DNA of 7,000 nucleotides from an uncultured Campylobacter sp. (GCF_938030685.1 NZ_CALHHX010000144.1:1-7000), one strand, 5' to 3'; shown: positions 1 to 6,956, counted from the stretch's first letter. The notes: generated by a model not told the origin, from the sequence alone. Translations and numbers: made by a program.

Positions 1-561
1 CGCAAGCACGAAATCTGCGCCGCTTCGTCGCGAGACGAGTTCGTAAATTTCGCCCGTACCGGTCGCGCCAAAGTCCAAGACGTGCAGGTAGATGATCGGC
101 ACGGCACCCAAGCGGGGCGGGGCGGTTTGTGCGGACGCGGTGAGTACTGTATTCTGCATCGATGACGCGGGCGAAATCGAGTCGGTAACCGCCGTAAATT
201 CTGGTCTATTATCTAGCACTGATGACGTAGCGGGTTGAATGGCTTGTGTCTTAGGCGCGGCAAGAGAGGAACGCGAAGCGGGCGCGATGGACGTAACGAG
301 CGGTGTATTTGGTGCTGCAGACGCGAAAGGCTCAGATGAAGTAGCTTGCGCGGACAGGCCGAACGGAATAGCGGGTGGATCATCCTGTGCGAATGTGGGA
401 GGTGTGTCAAGCTCGAACGATACAATCTGAGCGGATGCGGAGGTGTCGGGCAGGGTATCTGGCGTGGATCTGAGAGGCTGCGCACGCGTGGCTGACACAA
501 GAAACGGCGCGTGCGGGGCGAAAATTTCTACGCGCAAGCCGTCAAATTCCAAACTTTGCAT
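1..561 (-). CDS. Partial putative alpha/beta-hydrolase (esterase-like) with a large Pro/Ser/Thr/Ala-rich insertion; continues past the left edge
   Basis: This minus-strand frame is open for 187 codons from ATG at 561-559 to the window edge, with no stop. An AAAGG Shine-Dalgarno (573-569) lies 7 nt before the ATG, and an in-frame stop occurs upstream at 591-589, so the start is well supported. Residues 1-20 (MQSLEFDGLRVEIFAPHAPF) look like a first beta strand. Residues 150-187, with VPIIYLHVLDFG and later GADFVLA, resemble the strand and nucleophile-approach region at the start of small esterase-like alpha/beta hydrolases. The catalytic Ser, Asp and His would lie outside the window, so the family is inferred from the fold pattern only. 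Residues about 22-149 are low complexity, rich in Pro, Ser, Thr and Ala with almost no Lys, and recur in motifs such as ATSS and PASS. No signal peptide is seen. It is transcribed divergently from the ABC-F gene. The ORF is convincing; the function is tentative. Confidence 0.72.
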   Translation of the reverse strand, partial: MQSLEFDGLRVEIFAPHAPFLVSATRAQPLRSTPDTLPDTSASAQIVSFELDTPPTFAQDDPPAIPFGLSAQATSSEPFASAAPNTPLVTSIAPASRSSLAAPKTQAIQPATSSVLDNRPEFTAVTDSISPASSMQNTVLTASAQTAPPRLGAVPIIYLHVLDFGATGTGEIYELVSRRSGADFVLA

Positions 562-640
562 CGCTAAACCTTTAGAAGTTATTAAAATTTAATAGAATTT
601 TGTGTAAAATCACCGAATTTAACACTAGAGGAACTTAAAA
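562..640. promoter_or_regulatory. Divergent intergenic promoter region
   Basis: This 79-bp AT-rich spacer separates the left-edge gene from the ABC-F gene. On the plus strand a -10-like TAAAAT (605-610) lies 30 nt before the TTG start, behind an A/T-rich stretch (580-600) of the kind found upstream of Campylobacter sigma70 promoters, which lack a strict -35. AGAGGA (627-632) is the plus-strand ribosome binding site. On the minus strand AAAGG (573-569) serves the left gene; its -10 must lie in the same A/T-rich block but is not clear to me. No operator palindrome stands out. Confidence 0.5.
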
Positions 641-2593
641 TTGGCTTTGATCGAGCTTATCGATGTTACGAAAAAATTCGGCTCTCACGTCGTTTTAGAC
701 GGCGTAAATTTCGCATTGGACGCTAACGAGCGCGTAGCCGTGATCGGTAAAAACGGCGGCGGCAAGTCCACGCTGATAAAGATCGTCGCGGGGCTGTGTG
801 AGACCGACGAGGGACGCGTGATCACTCAAAACGGGCTAAATATCCAGATGCTCGCTCAAACGCCTAAATTTGAAGACAATCTCTCGGTCAAAGACGCGCT
901 GCGAAGGGAACTGGCTGAAATTTACGCCGCCCTTAGCGAATACGACGCGATTTCGAGCAAAATCGCCGCGCAGCCCGAAAACAAGGAGCTTTTGGCGCGC
1001 CAGGACGAGCTTATTAAATTTATCGAGGCCAAGGACGGTTGGCAGATCGACAATAAGATCGAGCAGGTGCTGCAAAATTTCGGGCTTAAAATTTACGAAA
1101 ACCGCTCCGTCTGCACGCTTAGCGGCGGCGAAATTCGCCGCGTGGCGCTGGGCGCGCTGGTGCTTAAAAAGCCCGATGTGCTGCTGCTGGACGAGCCCAC
1201 GAACCACCTCGACGTCTATATGGTGAAATTTCTAGAGGACATGCTGCTTAGCTCGAAGCAGACGATCGTTTTTATCAGCCACGATCGCTACTTCATCGAC
1301 CGCTTGGCGACGCGCAGTATCGAGATCGAAGAGGGTAAAATTTCAAATTTCGACGGCGGATACGAGAACTATCTGAGGCGCAAGCAGGAGATGCTTGCTT
1401 CGCTCGAAAAGTCCCACGAGACGCTGCTTAAACAGCTGCGCGCCGAGGAGGAGTGGCTGCACCGCGGCGTAAAGGCGCGCCTAAAGCGTAACGAAGGGCG
1501 CAAGGCACGTATCATGCAGATGAGGCAGGATGCGAAGAAAAACCCGGGCGCGATCCGTCGCGTGCGGCTCGAGCTGGAGCGTGCGAGCAGGAGCTTTAAC
1601 GGCATGGGCGGCGACAATCGCAAAAAGATGCTTTTTGAATGCACGAATATCGGTAAAATTTTAAACGGCAAGGTGCTTTTCAAGGGCTTTTCGGCGCGGG
1701 TTTTGCAGGGCGAGCGTATCGGCATCGTAGGCGCTAACGGCGCGGGCAAAAGCACTCTGCTTAAAATTCTACTCGGTCGCAGTAAGATCGATGCGGGCGA
1801 GATCAAACGCGGCGAGATCAGGATCGGCTACTTCGATCAGACCCGCAGCGGCATCACGGACGATAAAAGCATAATCGAAATTTTCTGCCCCAACGGCGGC
1901 GATCACATAAGCGTCCGCGGCAGCTACATGCACGTCTATGGGTATTTGAAAAATTTCTTATTTCCGAAGGAGTTTTTGGATAAGCCCGTGGGCGTTCTTA
2001 GCGGCGGCGAAAAGAACCGTCTGGCGCTTGCCAAGCTCTTTACCGAGCAGTACGATTGTTTGATTTTGGATGAGCCGACGAACGATCTTGATATCGCAAC
2101 GATCAATATTTTGGAGGATTATCTGCTAAGTTTCGAAGGCGCGGTAATCATCGTAAGCCACGATCGCTATTTCATCGATAAGATCACGAATAAGCTTTGG
2201 GTTTTTGAAAAAAATGGCACGATCGATCAAATTCAAATGCCCTATTCGCAGTATTTGGAGTTTGAAGACGAGATGGCGGAGATCGATCAGATCGAGGCCG
2301 ACGCTGGCGCGGGCACGAGCGCGGACGAAGGCGGCCGCGAAAACAAAAAGGAAAAAACGAGCGCCGCGAAGCTTAGCTATAAGCAGAATAAAATTTTAGA
2401 GGAGTATCCCGCTAAGATCGAGGCTATCGAGGCGCGCATAAAGGAGCTAAATCACGCGCTTTCGACGCCTGAAATTTATCAAAAGCTCGGTATGCAGGGG
2501 CTTTTTGAAGAGCTTGAAGAAAAAAGAGGAACGTTAAACAGTATGGAAAATGAATATTACGAAGTGCTTTCGCTCGCCGAGAGCCTAAAGTAG
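641..2593 (+). CDS. uup: ABC-F family ATPase, Uup type
   Basis: A 650-residue soluble protein with two ABC ATPase domains in one chain and no membrane segment, as in ABC-F proteins, which act on ribosomes. Domain 1 has Walker A GKNGGGKST (36-44), signature LSGGE (160-164), Walker B/D-loop LLDEPTNHLD (to about 191) and H-loop SHDRYF (213-218). Domain 2 has GANGAGKST (364-372), LSGGE (453-457), LILDEPTNDLD (474-484) and SHDRYF (506-511). Both catalytic Glu residues are present. The inter-domain linker (about 240-330) carries EEEWLHRGVKARLKRNEGR, the hallmark of Uup, and the C-terminal segment (about 575-650) is a charged coiled coil like the nucleic-acid-binding tail of E. coli Uup (635 aa). 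The start is TTG, supported by AGAGGA 8 nt upstream. It heads the plus-strand gene run. Substrate and exact role are not settled even for E. coli Uup (transposon precise excision, ribosome-associated function). Confidence 0.93.
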   Translation: MALIELIDVTKKFGSHVVLDGVNFALDANERVAVIGKNGGGKSTLIKIVAGLCETDEGRVITQNGLNIQMLAQTPKFEDNLSVKDALRRELAEIYAALSEYDAISSKIAAQPENKELLARQDELIKFIEAKDGWQIDNKIEQVLQNFGLKIYENRSVCTLSGGEIRRVALGALVLKKPDVLLLDEPTNHLDVYMVKFLEDMLLSSKQTIVFISHDRYFIDRLATRSIEIEEGKISNFDGGYENYLRRKQEMLASLEKSHETLLKQLRAEEEWLHRGVKARLKRNEGRKARIMQMRQDAKKNPGAIRRVRLELERASRSFNGMGGDNRKKMLFECTNIGKILNGKVLFKGFSARVLQGERIGIVGANGAGKSTLLKILLGRSKIDAGEIKRGEIRIGYFDQTRSGITDDKSIIEIFCPNGGDHISVRGSYMHVYGYLKNFLFPKEFLDKPVGVLSGGEKNRLALAKLFTEQYDCLILDEPTNDLDIATINILEDYLLSFEGAVIIVSHDRYFIDKITNKLWVFEKNGTIDQIQMPYSQYLEFEDEMAEIDQIEADAGAGTSADEGGRENKKEKTSAAKLSYKQNKILEEYPAKIEAIEARIKELNHALSTPEIYQKLGMQGLFEELEEKRGTLNSMENEYYEVLSLAESLK

Positions 2594-2598
2594 GCGCG

Positions 2599-3807
2599 AT
2601 GGTTTGGTTTTTGATCTTTTTATACGCGCTTTACACGATTTATAAAATTTCGCTTGATTTGCTTGAGCTAAGCTTCATCCGCGCCAAGCTAAAAGAGCCT
2701 GCGGTGGTGCTTAGCGAGGAGGATTATCGCAAGGCGGGCGAGGTCGGCGCGGTAAATTTAAAATTTAATATATTTTCGCACTGCTTCTCTTTTGCGGTAG
2801 CGCTTATTTGGATACTTGCGGGCGCGGGCGCGTTACAGCGCGCGATATATGATCTAGTGGGCGATGGAATTTTGACGGGGAGCTGCTTTGTAACGGCGTT
2901 TTTAATCATCGGCGGCGTGATATCGCTTCCGCTTGAAATTTACAAAACCTTCGTAAAAGATCGCCGCCTAGGCTTTTCCACGATAACGCCCGCCGTTTTC
3001 GTAAAAGATACGCTAAAATCGCTCACGCTCACGCTGGTTTTTGGCTTTGCAGTAGCCTCTGCGCTCGTTTTTTGCGTAAATAGCCTGGGCGCGCACTGGT
3101 GGGTCTGGGGCTTTTTGCTAAGCTTCGGCATAGTTTTACTGATAAATTTAATCTATCCGACTGTTATTGCGCCGCTGTTTAATAAGATGCAGCCGCTAGA
3201 GCAAGGCGAGCTAAAAGAGCGCATAGAGGAGCTTTTGCAGCGCTGCGGCTTTAAAAGTAGCGGCGTTTTTACGATTGACGCAAGCAAGCGCGACAAACGG
3301 CTAAACGCCTATTTTGGCGGCTTCGGCGCGACGAAAAAGGTCGTGCTTTTCGACACGCTCATAGAGAAGCTGAGTGAGGATGAAATTTTAGCCGTTTTAG
3401 GGCACGAGCTCGGGCATTTCAAACACGGCGATGTTTTGAAAAATTTAGCGCTTAGCTTCGTGCTTTTAGGCGCGACGTTCGCGGTATTTGGAAACCTCCC
3501 CGGGGGCGTATTTAGCGCGCTAGGACTTAACGCAGATGGCGGCGCGACGCTGGTTTTTATGATTTTGTTTGCGCCGATCTTGCATGCGTTTTTTGAGCCC
3601 ATAATCTCCAAGCTTAGCCGCATGCACGAATTTAGCGCAGACCGGCATGGCGCGAGCATGCAGGATAAAGAGAGCATGATCGGCGCGCTAAAGAAGCTGG
3701 GCAGCGAAAACAAGGCATTTCCGCTCGCTCATAAAATTTACGCCACGGTGTATCATTCGCACCCGAGCCTGTATGAGCGCATAAGAGAGCTTGATGAGGA
3801 TCGCTGA
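2599..3807 (+). CDS. M48 family membrane zinc metalloprotease (Ste24/CAAX protease 1-like)
   Basis: A 402-residue integral membrane protease. The zinc site is HELGH (269-273) with the third ligand Glu344 in SRMHEFSAD. The flanking sequence LNAYFGGFG...VVLFDTL...DEILAVLGHELGHFKHGD is typical of Ste24-type M48 enzymes, as is FVKDRRLGFSTITP (118-131) in the N-terminal M48_N region. Hydrophobic segments lie at about 1-22, 60-80, 92-112, 141-161, 166-192, 283-300 and 317-334, matching the seven-helix barrel of Ste24. In eukaryotes this family cleaves prenylated CaaX proteins; bacteria have no known prenylated CaaX substrate, so quality control or cleavage of membrane proteins is the likelier role, which is inference. 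The ATG start is 5 nt after the uup stop with only a weak ribosome binding site (AGTAGG), suggesting coupled translation. Its 3' end overlaps prmC. Confidence 0.93.
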   Translation: MVWFLIFLYALYTIYKISLDLLELSFIRAKLKEPAVVLSEEDYRKAGEVGAVNLKFNIFSHCFSFAVALIWILAGAGALQRAIYDLVGDGILTGSCFVTAFLIIGGVISLPLEIYKTFVKDRRLGFSTITPAVFVKDTLKSLTLTLVFGFAVASALVFCVNSLGAHWWVWGFLLSFGIVLLINLIYPTVIAPLFNKMQPLEQGELKERIEELLQRCGFKSSGVFTIDASKRDKRLNAYFGGFGATKKVVLFDTLIEKLSEDEILAVLGHELGHFKHGDVLKNLALSFVLLGATFAVFGNLPGGVFSALGLNADGGATLVFMILFAPILHAFFEPIISKLSRMHEFSADRHGASMQDKESMIGALKKLGSENKAFPLAHKIYATVYHSHPSLYERIRELDEDR

Positions 3808-4594
3808 GGCGCTAAGATGGGGCCTGCAGCAGTGCGGCTCAAAATACGTCGCACGCGAAATTTTAAAGCTTTGCGAGCGACTTAGCGATGAGCAGCTCGT
3901 GCTAAAATGCTCGGAAGAGCTCGCGCACGAAGCGGAGTTTCGCGCTAAGATCGTTGAATTTAAAGACGGTCGTCCGCTTGAATACATCACGCAAAGCTGC
4001 GAGTTTATGGGCTTTAAATTTTACGTCGATGAGCGGGTGCTGATACCGCGCTGCGAGACCGAAATTTTAGTAAAAAAGGCGCTTACTTTGGCGCAGAGCT
4101 TGGGTGGGCCGCGCATTTGCGAGATCGGCACGGGCAGCGGTATAATCGCTATATGCTTAAAAAAGCTACTTCCCGCTTGCCGCATCGCGGCTAGCGACAT
4201 CAGCGCGGATGCTCTGCAAGTAGCGCGCGCAAATGCCACAAATTTGGGCGCGGACGTCGAGTTCGTACACTGCGCCTACGCGGATGAGATCGCGGGCGAG
4301 TTTGATCTCATCGTCTCAAATCCGCCCTACATCGCAAACTCCTACGCATTGGACGCGCACGTGCTGCAGGAGCCGAAACAGGCGCTGTTTGGCGGCGAGC
4401 GGGGAGATGAAATTTTAAAACGCATCGTGCTGATCGCCGCACGGCGCGCAAAATTTCTAGCCTGCGAGATGGGCTACGATCAAAAGCAGAGCTTGGCGGC
4501 GTTTTTGCGCGAGCAGGGCTTTAGCGCGGAATTTTACGAGGATTTGGCGCAATTTGATCGCGGATTCGTCGCGCGAAATTTAAACAGATTGTAG
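3794..4594 (+). CDS. prmC: Peptide chain release factor N5-glutamine methyltransferase PrmC (HemK)
   Basis: PrmC methylates the Gln of the GGQ motif in release factors RF1 and RF2 using S-adenosylmethionine, which increases termination efficiency. The protein is 266 residues from ATG, near the usual 270-285. The N-terminal helical PrmC domain ends in RPLEYITQSCEFMGF and VDERVLIPRCETEILV (about 55-90), the conserved hinge. The SAM-binding motif is EIGTGSGIIAICL (110-122), and NPPYIA (176-181) is the substrate Gln-binding NPPY motif. The ATG at 3794 is preceded directly by an in-frame TTG (3791), which is an alternative start; AAGAGAG (3783-3789) is a plausible ribosome binding site for the ATG. 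The gene overlaps the protease by 14 nt, so translation is probably coupled. A short C-terminus (FVARNLNRL) is normal for the family. Confidence 0.95.
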   Translation: MRIAEALRWGLQQCGSKYVAREILKLCERLSDEQLVLKCSEELAHEAEFRAKIVEFKDGRPLEYITQSCEFMGFKFYVDERVLIPRCETEILVKKALTLAQSLGGPRICEIGTGSGIIAICLKKLLPACRIAASDISADALQVARANATNLGADVEFVHCAYADEIAGEFDLIVSNPPYIANSYALDAHVLQEPKQALFGGERGDEILKRIVLIAARRAKFLACEMGYDQKQSLAAFLREQGFSAEFYEDLAQFDRGFVARNLNRL

Positions 4595-4601
4595 GCGCGC
4601 C

Positions 4602-5267
4602 GTGCAAAACTCGCAACTACGCAGGCTGCTTTATTACAAAGCGTTCGGCTACCGCTACGTAGGCGCTGAAATTTTAAGCGGCGGCGCGCGATTTTTCAAG
4701 GCGCTGGACGCGCTAAAATCCGCTACCGCTGAGTGTAATCTCTGCGAGCTCGCCAAAACGCGCGCTGGAAGCGGCGAGCAAAATTTTAAAAATTTCAAAA
4801 CTATCAAAAATTTTAAAAATTCTAAAACTCCCGCGAACGTAAAACTTATGATCGTAGCTCTCGCGCCGGGCGTTGGCGAAGGTTTTGGCGGCGGTTTGGA
4901 GGCTGAGGTAGCAGCGGCGCTAGATCAAATTTGCACGGCCGAGCAGATCTATTTTAGCTTTCTGATAAAGTGCGCAGTGCCACAAAATAGGCGCATAAGC
5001 TCGGAAATGATCTTAAAATGTGCGCCCTATCTGACCGACGAGATCAAAATTTTAAAGCCCAAAGTCGTGCTTTGCCTAGGGGAGCTCTGCTGTAAAATCG
5101 TGCTGCGAAACGGCGATCTAGCGGGCATGGACGCGCTACACGGCTCGGTCTTTAACGAGGGCGGCATCAGCTTCGTGCCGAGCTTCGATCCCGCATTCAT
5201 CGCGCAAAATCCGAGCAAGGCGGAGCTTTTCAAAGAGGATCTGCAGAAGATAAAAGAGCTGCTGTGA
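4602..5267 (+). CDS. Family-4-like uracil-DNA glycosylase with [4Fe-4S] cysteines
   Basis: A 221-residue protein of the uracil-DNA glycosylase superfamily, the enzymes that excise uracil from DNA as the first step of base-excision repair. Four cysteines match the iron-sulphur ligands of family 4: Cys45 and Cys48 (CNLC), Cys124 (in KCAVPQNRR) and Cys140 (KCAPYL), with the last two 16 residues apart as in family 4. LAPGVGEG (87-94) corresponds to the GEAPG motif, with the Glu replaced by Leu. The C-terminal motif is SFDPAFIAQNP (194-204), where family 4 normally has HPA/HPS, so the His is replaced by Asp196. The N-terminal 40 residues form an extension, and residues 61-77 hold an Asn/Phe/Lys repeat. 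The GTG start, 7 nt after prmC, has no good ribosome binding site and is the weakest start in the run; no better in-frame start exists before residue 83. Family membership is confident; uracil activity is not, given the motif changes. Confidence 0.82.
   Translation: MQNSQLRRLLYYKAFGYRYVGAEILSGGARFFKALDALKSATAECNLCELAKTRAGSGEQNFKNFKTIKNFKNSKTPANVKLMIVALAPGVGEGFGGGLEAEVAAALDQICTAEQIYFSFLIKCAVPQNRRISSEMILKCAPYLTDEIKILKPKVVLCLGELCCKIVLRNGDLAGMDALHGSVFNEGGISFVPSFDPAFIAQNPSKAELFKEDLQKIKELL
4779..4832 (+). repeat. Imperfect 27-nt in-frame tandem duplication inside the glycosylase gene
   Basis: Two A/T-rich units follow each other with a 27-nt period: AATTTTAAAAATTTCAAAACT (from 4782) and AATTTTAAAAATTCTAAAACT (from 4809). 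They encode NFKNFKT and NFKNSKT, separated by Ile-Lys. The repeat lies in the linker between the first cysteine pair and the core LAPG motif, so it probably adds a flexible basic loop and does not disturb the fold. Confidence 0.75.
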
Positions 5268-5717
5268 TGCGCATTTTGGCGCTCGTTTTGCGTGCTATTT
5301 TGATTTTGCGCGCAGCTTTGCGCGGGCGCGCGATTTTTATTACAGCGTGCGAGCAGACGGGGCGAATTTGACCTGCTTAAATTTCACGGACTAGCGGGAT
5401 TTTAGCGAGGCAAAACACAGACTCGATCTGCGGCGAGTTTAAATTTAAAAGCGAGAAAATTTCATAAAGCGGCGGAGTAGGGCAAAATTTAACGCCATTG
5501 CAAAATTTCGATATTTCAAATTTTGTTTTCTATCTCGGGCGCGTGAAGGGTTTATGTCGCGGCGTAGCGTTAAATTTAAACCTCAATGCCGAGCAAAATT
5601 CTATGTCGTAAAATTTTTATTTAGCCCGCAAATTTTATTACCGCCCAAGAGCTCTGCGTATTCATGGCTTTTGCGCTAAAAGCCGGTCGGCGCTATGTTT
5701 GCGCCGCACACGACTAG
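5267..5717 (+). pseudogene. Decayed gene for a probable secreted protein of about 150 residues, unrecognised family
   Basis: An ATG at 5267 overlaps the glycosylase TGA by one base, with AAAGAG (5253-5258) as ribosome binding site, the layout of a coupled operon gene. It opens with a signal-peptide-like MRILALVL but stops at 5369-5371. Coding-like pieces then follow in order and in different frames: ARDFYYSVRADGANL (5326-5370, continuing to a TAG at 5392), RDFSEAKHRLD (5395-5427), SAASLNLKARKFHKAAE (5427-5477, then TAG), LTPLQNFDISNFVFYLGRVKG (5489-5551, continuing to TAA 5609), and ITAQELCVFMAFALKAG to RRYVCAAHD (5637-5714) ending in TAG 5715-5717. The total span is 451 nt, close to a whole number of codons plus one, as expected if small indels and substitutions disabled an otherwise full-length gene. 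No fragment is recognised as a named family. The alternative is chance coding-like sequence caused by the AAATTT bias; the consistent order, strand and operon position argue against that. Confidence 0.6.
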
Positions 5718-5741
5718 GAAATTTGAACCCGCGAAATAAAT

Positions 5742-6137
5742 TTATCTCAAAGATTTGAAAAATTCTAAAATTTCGGCGCTAAATTTGATCGGCCTGCCGT
5801 CTTTTACGAAGGCGATTTTTACGTCCTGTGCGTATAAAAGCTCGCTGAAATCCGTGTTTTTAATATCTTTGATCTTGTAAATTTCTTGCCGCAAAAGGGC
5901 GCTGGCATTTTTGAGCGCGGCTAGACTCGTGCGAATTTCAAGCGTATCGCCGAGGCGCGCGGGGCGGAGGAATTTAGCGCAAAGCTCGCTAACTACGAAG
6001 TGTGCGTCCGCACGCGCGAAGTCCACCCCGGCCTGCATAAGCGCTTCGCTGCGCGCCCGCTCACAAAATTTTATGTAGTTTGCGTGATACACGATGCCCT
6101 GCGCATCGGTATCTTCGTAGTAAATTCTAATCTTCAT
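5742..6137 (-). CDS. ybgC: YbgC/FadM family hotdog acyl-CoA thioesterase
   Basis: A 131-residue hotdog-fold thioesterase (E. coli YbgC is 134) that hydrolyses acyl-CoA thioesters in the cytoplasm. The signature MKIRIYYEDTDAQGIVYHAN covers residues 1-20 and is followed by YIKFCERARSEAL. Asp11 is the expected catalytic Asp, with His18 and the ERARSE helix conserved. The rest fits one hotdog domain, including FVVSELCAKFLRPARLGDTLEI. I chose the ATG at 6137-6135 because the family starts immediately before the KIRIYYEDTD strand; an upstream ATG at 6164-6162 would add nine residues (MAQRRKTRG) read from inside the preceding gene. The chosen start overlaps the end of the DUF4149 gene by 11 nt, so the two are probably co-translated. 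Homologues in other bacteria sit next to tol-pal genes, but here the neighbour is a membrane protein of unknown function. Confidence 0.92.
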   Translation of the reverse strand: MKIRIYYEDTDAQGIVYHANYIKFCERARSEALMQAGVDFARADAHFVVSELCAKFLRPARLGDTLEIRTSLAALKNASALLRQEIYKIKDIKNTDFSELLYAQDVKIAFVKDGRPIKFSAEILEFFKSLR

Positions 6138-6651
6138 CCCGCGCGTCTTTCGCCGCTGCGCCATCTCTTGCGGCCAGGGCGGGGAGGATTTTTGCGAAAA
6201 ACAGCACCGTTTGAAACACGATGATGAGTTTCATGCACCACTCGCTAGCCGCGTGGATTTGGGCAAATTCCGGTGTTATCGTCGCTTCTGCGCCGATCTT
6301 TTGGGCGCTTATGACATAGTCGGTAAAGTAAAGCACGAAAAGTAGGGCTAAGATGATATTTACTAGCGTCAGCATCAGGGTCGAAAGGCGCAAGCGAAAC
6401 GACTGCGATTTGTTATTGTTGAAATTTATCATCTCAAAAACGAGGCAGATGATCGAGACTGCGATGAGGATGCCGCCGTATTTTACGAAGATCTCGCTCA
6501 TCAGTTTGCCGCTTTGAAAGTGCGATAGCACGCCCTCTCCGATAATCTGCTGCGGGAAAAATACCACCGGCGCGACGAGTGCGCCGAGCGAGAGCTCGAT
6601 ACCGATAAGGGCTGCGATGATGAAGATATAGATAGAAAAAATTGCGCGCAT
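6127..6651 (-). CDS. DUF4149-type four-helix integral membrane protein
   Basis: A 174-residue membrane protein with four hydrophobic helices at about 5-32, 58-77, 90-112 and 139-157, a hydrophilic loop (33-56) and a charged C-terminal tail (AARDGAAAKDARDED). The first helix and loop, with IGIELSLGALVAPVVFFP and then GEGVLSHFQSGKLMSEIF, match the pattern of DUF4149 proteins common in Campylobacter and relatives; the function is unknown. The start is ATG 6651-6649, supported by AAAAGGA (6663-6657) 5 nt upstream. The frame stays open upstream to 6888, but those 79 residues are basic, lack the family pattern and cover promoter sequence, so the longer form is rejected. It overlaps the downstream thioesterase gene by 11 nt. 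Family assignment is from remembered pattern, so moderately sure; the membrane nature is clear. Confidence 0.88.
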   Translation of the reverse strand: MRAIFSIYIFIIAALIGIELSLGALVAPVVFFPQQIIGEGVLSHFQSGKLMSEIFVKYGGILIAVSIICLVFEMINFNNNKSQSFRLRLSTLMLTLVNIILALLFVLYFTDYVISAQKIGAEATITPEFAQIHAASEWCMKLIIVFQTVLFFAKILPALAARDGAAAKDARDED

Positions 6652-6689
6652 AAAGATCCTTTTAAATTTTGATAAAATTTTAAATCGGA

Positions 6690-6722
6690 CGTGATTATAG
6701 CGAAATCTTATAATCGTGCGCT
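6690..6722 (-). promoter_or_regulatory. Putative sigma70 promoter for the DUF4149-thioesterase pair
   Basis: On the minus strand a perfect -10 box TATAAT (6699-6694) lies 42 nt before the DUF4149 start codon, followed by an A/T-rich leader that includes the ribosome binding site. No good -35 is visible at the usual spacing (AGCGCA around 6722-6717), which is common in Campylobacter promoters. This promoter would drive both minus-strand genes. Confidence 0.42.
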
Positions 6723-6956
6723 TAAGTGTTTTGCAAGCGGGTTTTATGCGCGAATGGGTGCGGTCGGCGGTCGCGAATTGCGGCATATCGCGGTATAATA
6801 AAATTTTAGTTTGGATGCGGTCGTTTGCGAAATTTATAAAATTTTTACGGAGGCTGGAGATGAAATTTGTCTCAGGCGTGTTAAACATAAAATTTCATTA
6901 TAAAATTTAAAATTTTCCAAATCGTTTTTTAAAATTTCTCTTGCGTATTCAGCCCC

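Noticed and set aside
239..430. Plus-strand ORF of 63 codons
   Set aside because: Antisense to the left-edge gene, no ribosome binding site, no family resemblance.
213..500. Minus-strand ORF of 95 codons starting MCQPRVRSL
   Set aside because: It lies in another frame within the better-supported left-edge gene, which has a ribosome binding site and runs to the window edge; the Arg/Pro/Leu/His-rich product is typical of a shadow frame.
836..1806. ORFs inside uup on both strands (836-1207 minus, 870-1226 plus, 1369-1806 minus)
   Set aside because: They overlap the conserved ATPase domains in other frames and have Arg/Ser-rich shadow composition.
3688..3990. Minus-strand ORF of 100 codons across the protease-prmC junction
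   Set aside because: Antisense to two well-supported genes, with no recognisable motif.
5718..5741. Bidirectional terminator between the decayed gene and the thioesterase gene
   Set aside because: The convergent spacer is only 24 nt and shows no stem-loop or T-run.
6138..6164. Longer thioesterase starting at 6164
   Set aside because: The extra nine residues precede the conserved start of the hotdog strand, and that ATG lies deeper inside the preceding gene without a well-spaced ribosome binding site.
6772..6792. Inverted repeat CGCGA/TCGCG as a terminator or RNA hairpin
   Set aside because: Only five base pairs with an 11-nt loop and no following T-run.
6652..6888. N-terminal extension of the DUF4149 protein to 6888
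   Set aside because: A well-placed AAGGA supports the start at 6651, and the extension is basic, non-conserved in pattern and covers the promoter.
6716..6910. Plus-strand ORF of 64 codons, and a nested 16-codon ORF at 6860-6910 after GGAG
   Set aside because: Composition follows the AAATTT background, no family resemblance; the small ORF has a ribosome-binding-like GGAG but nothing else to support it.
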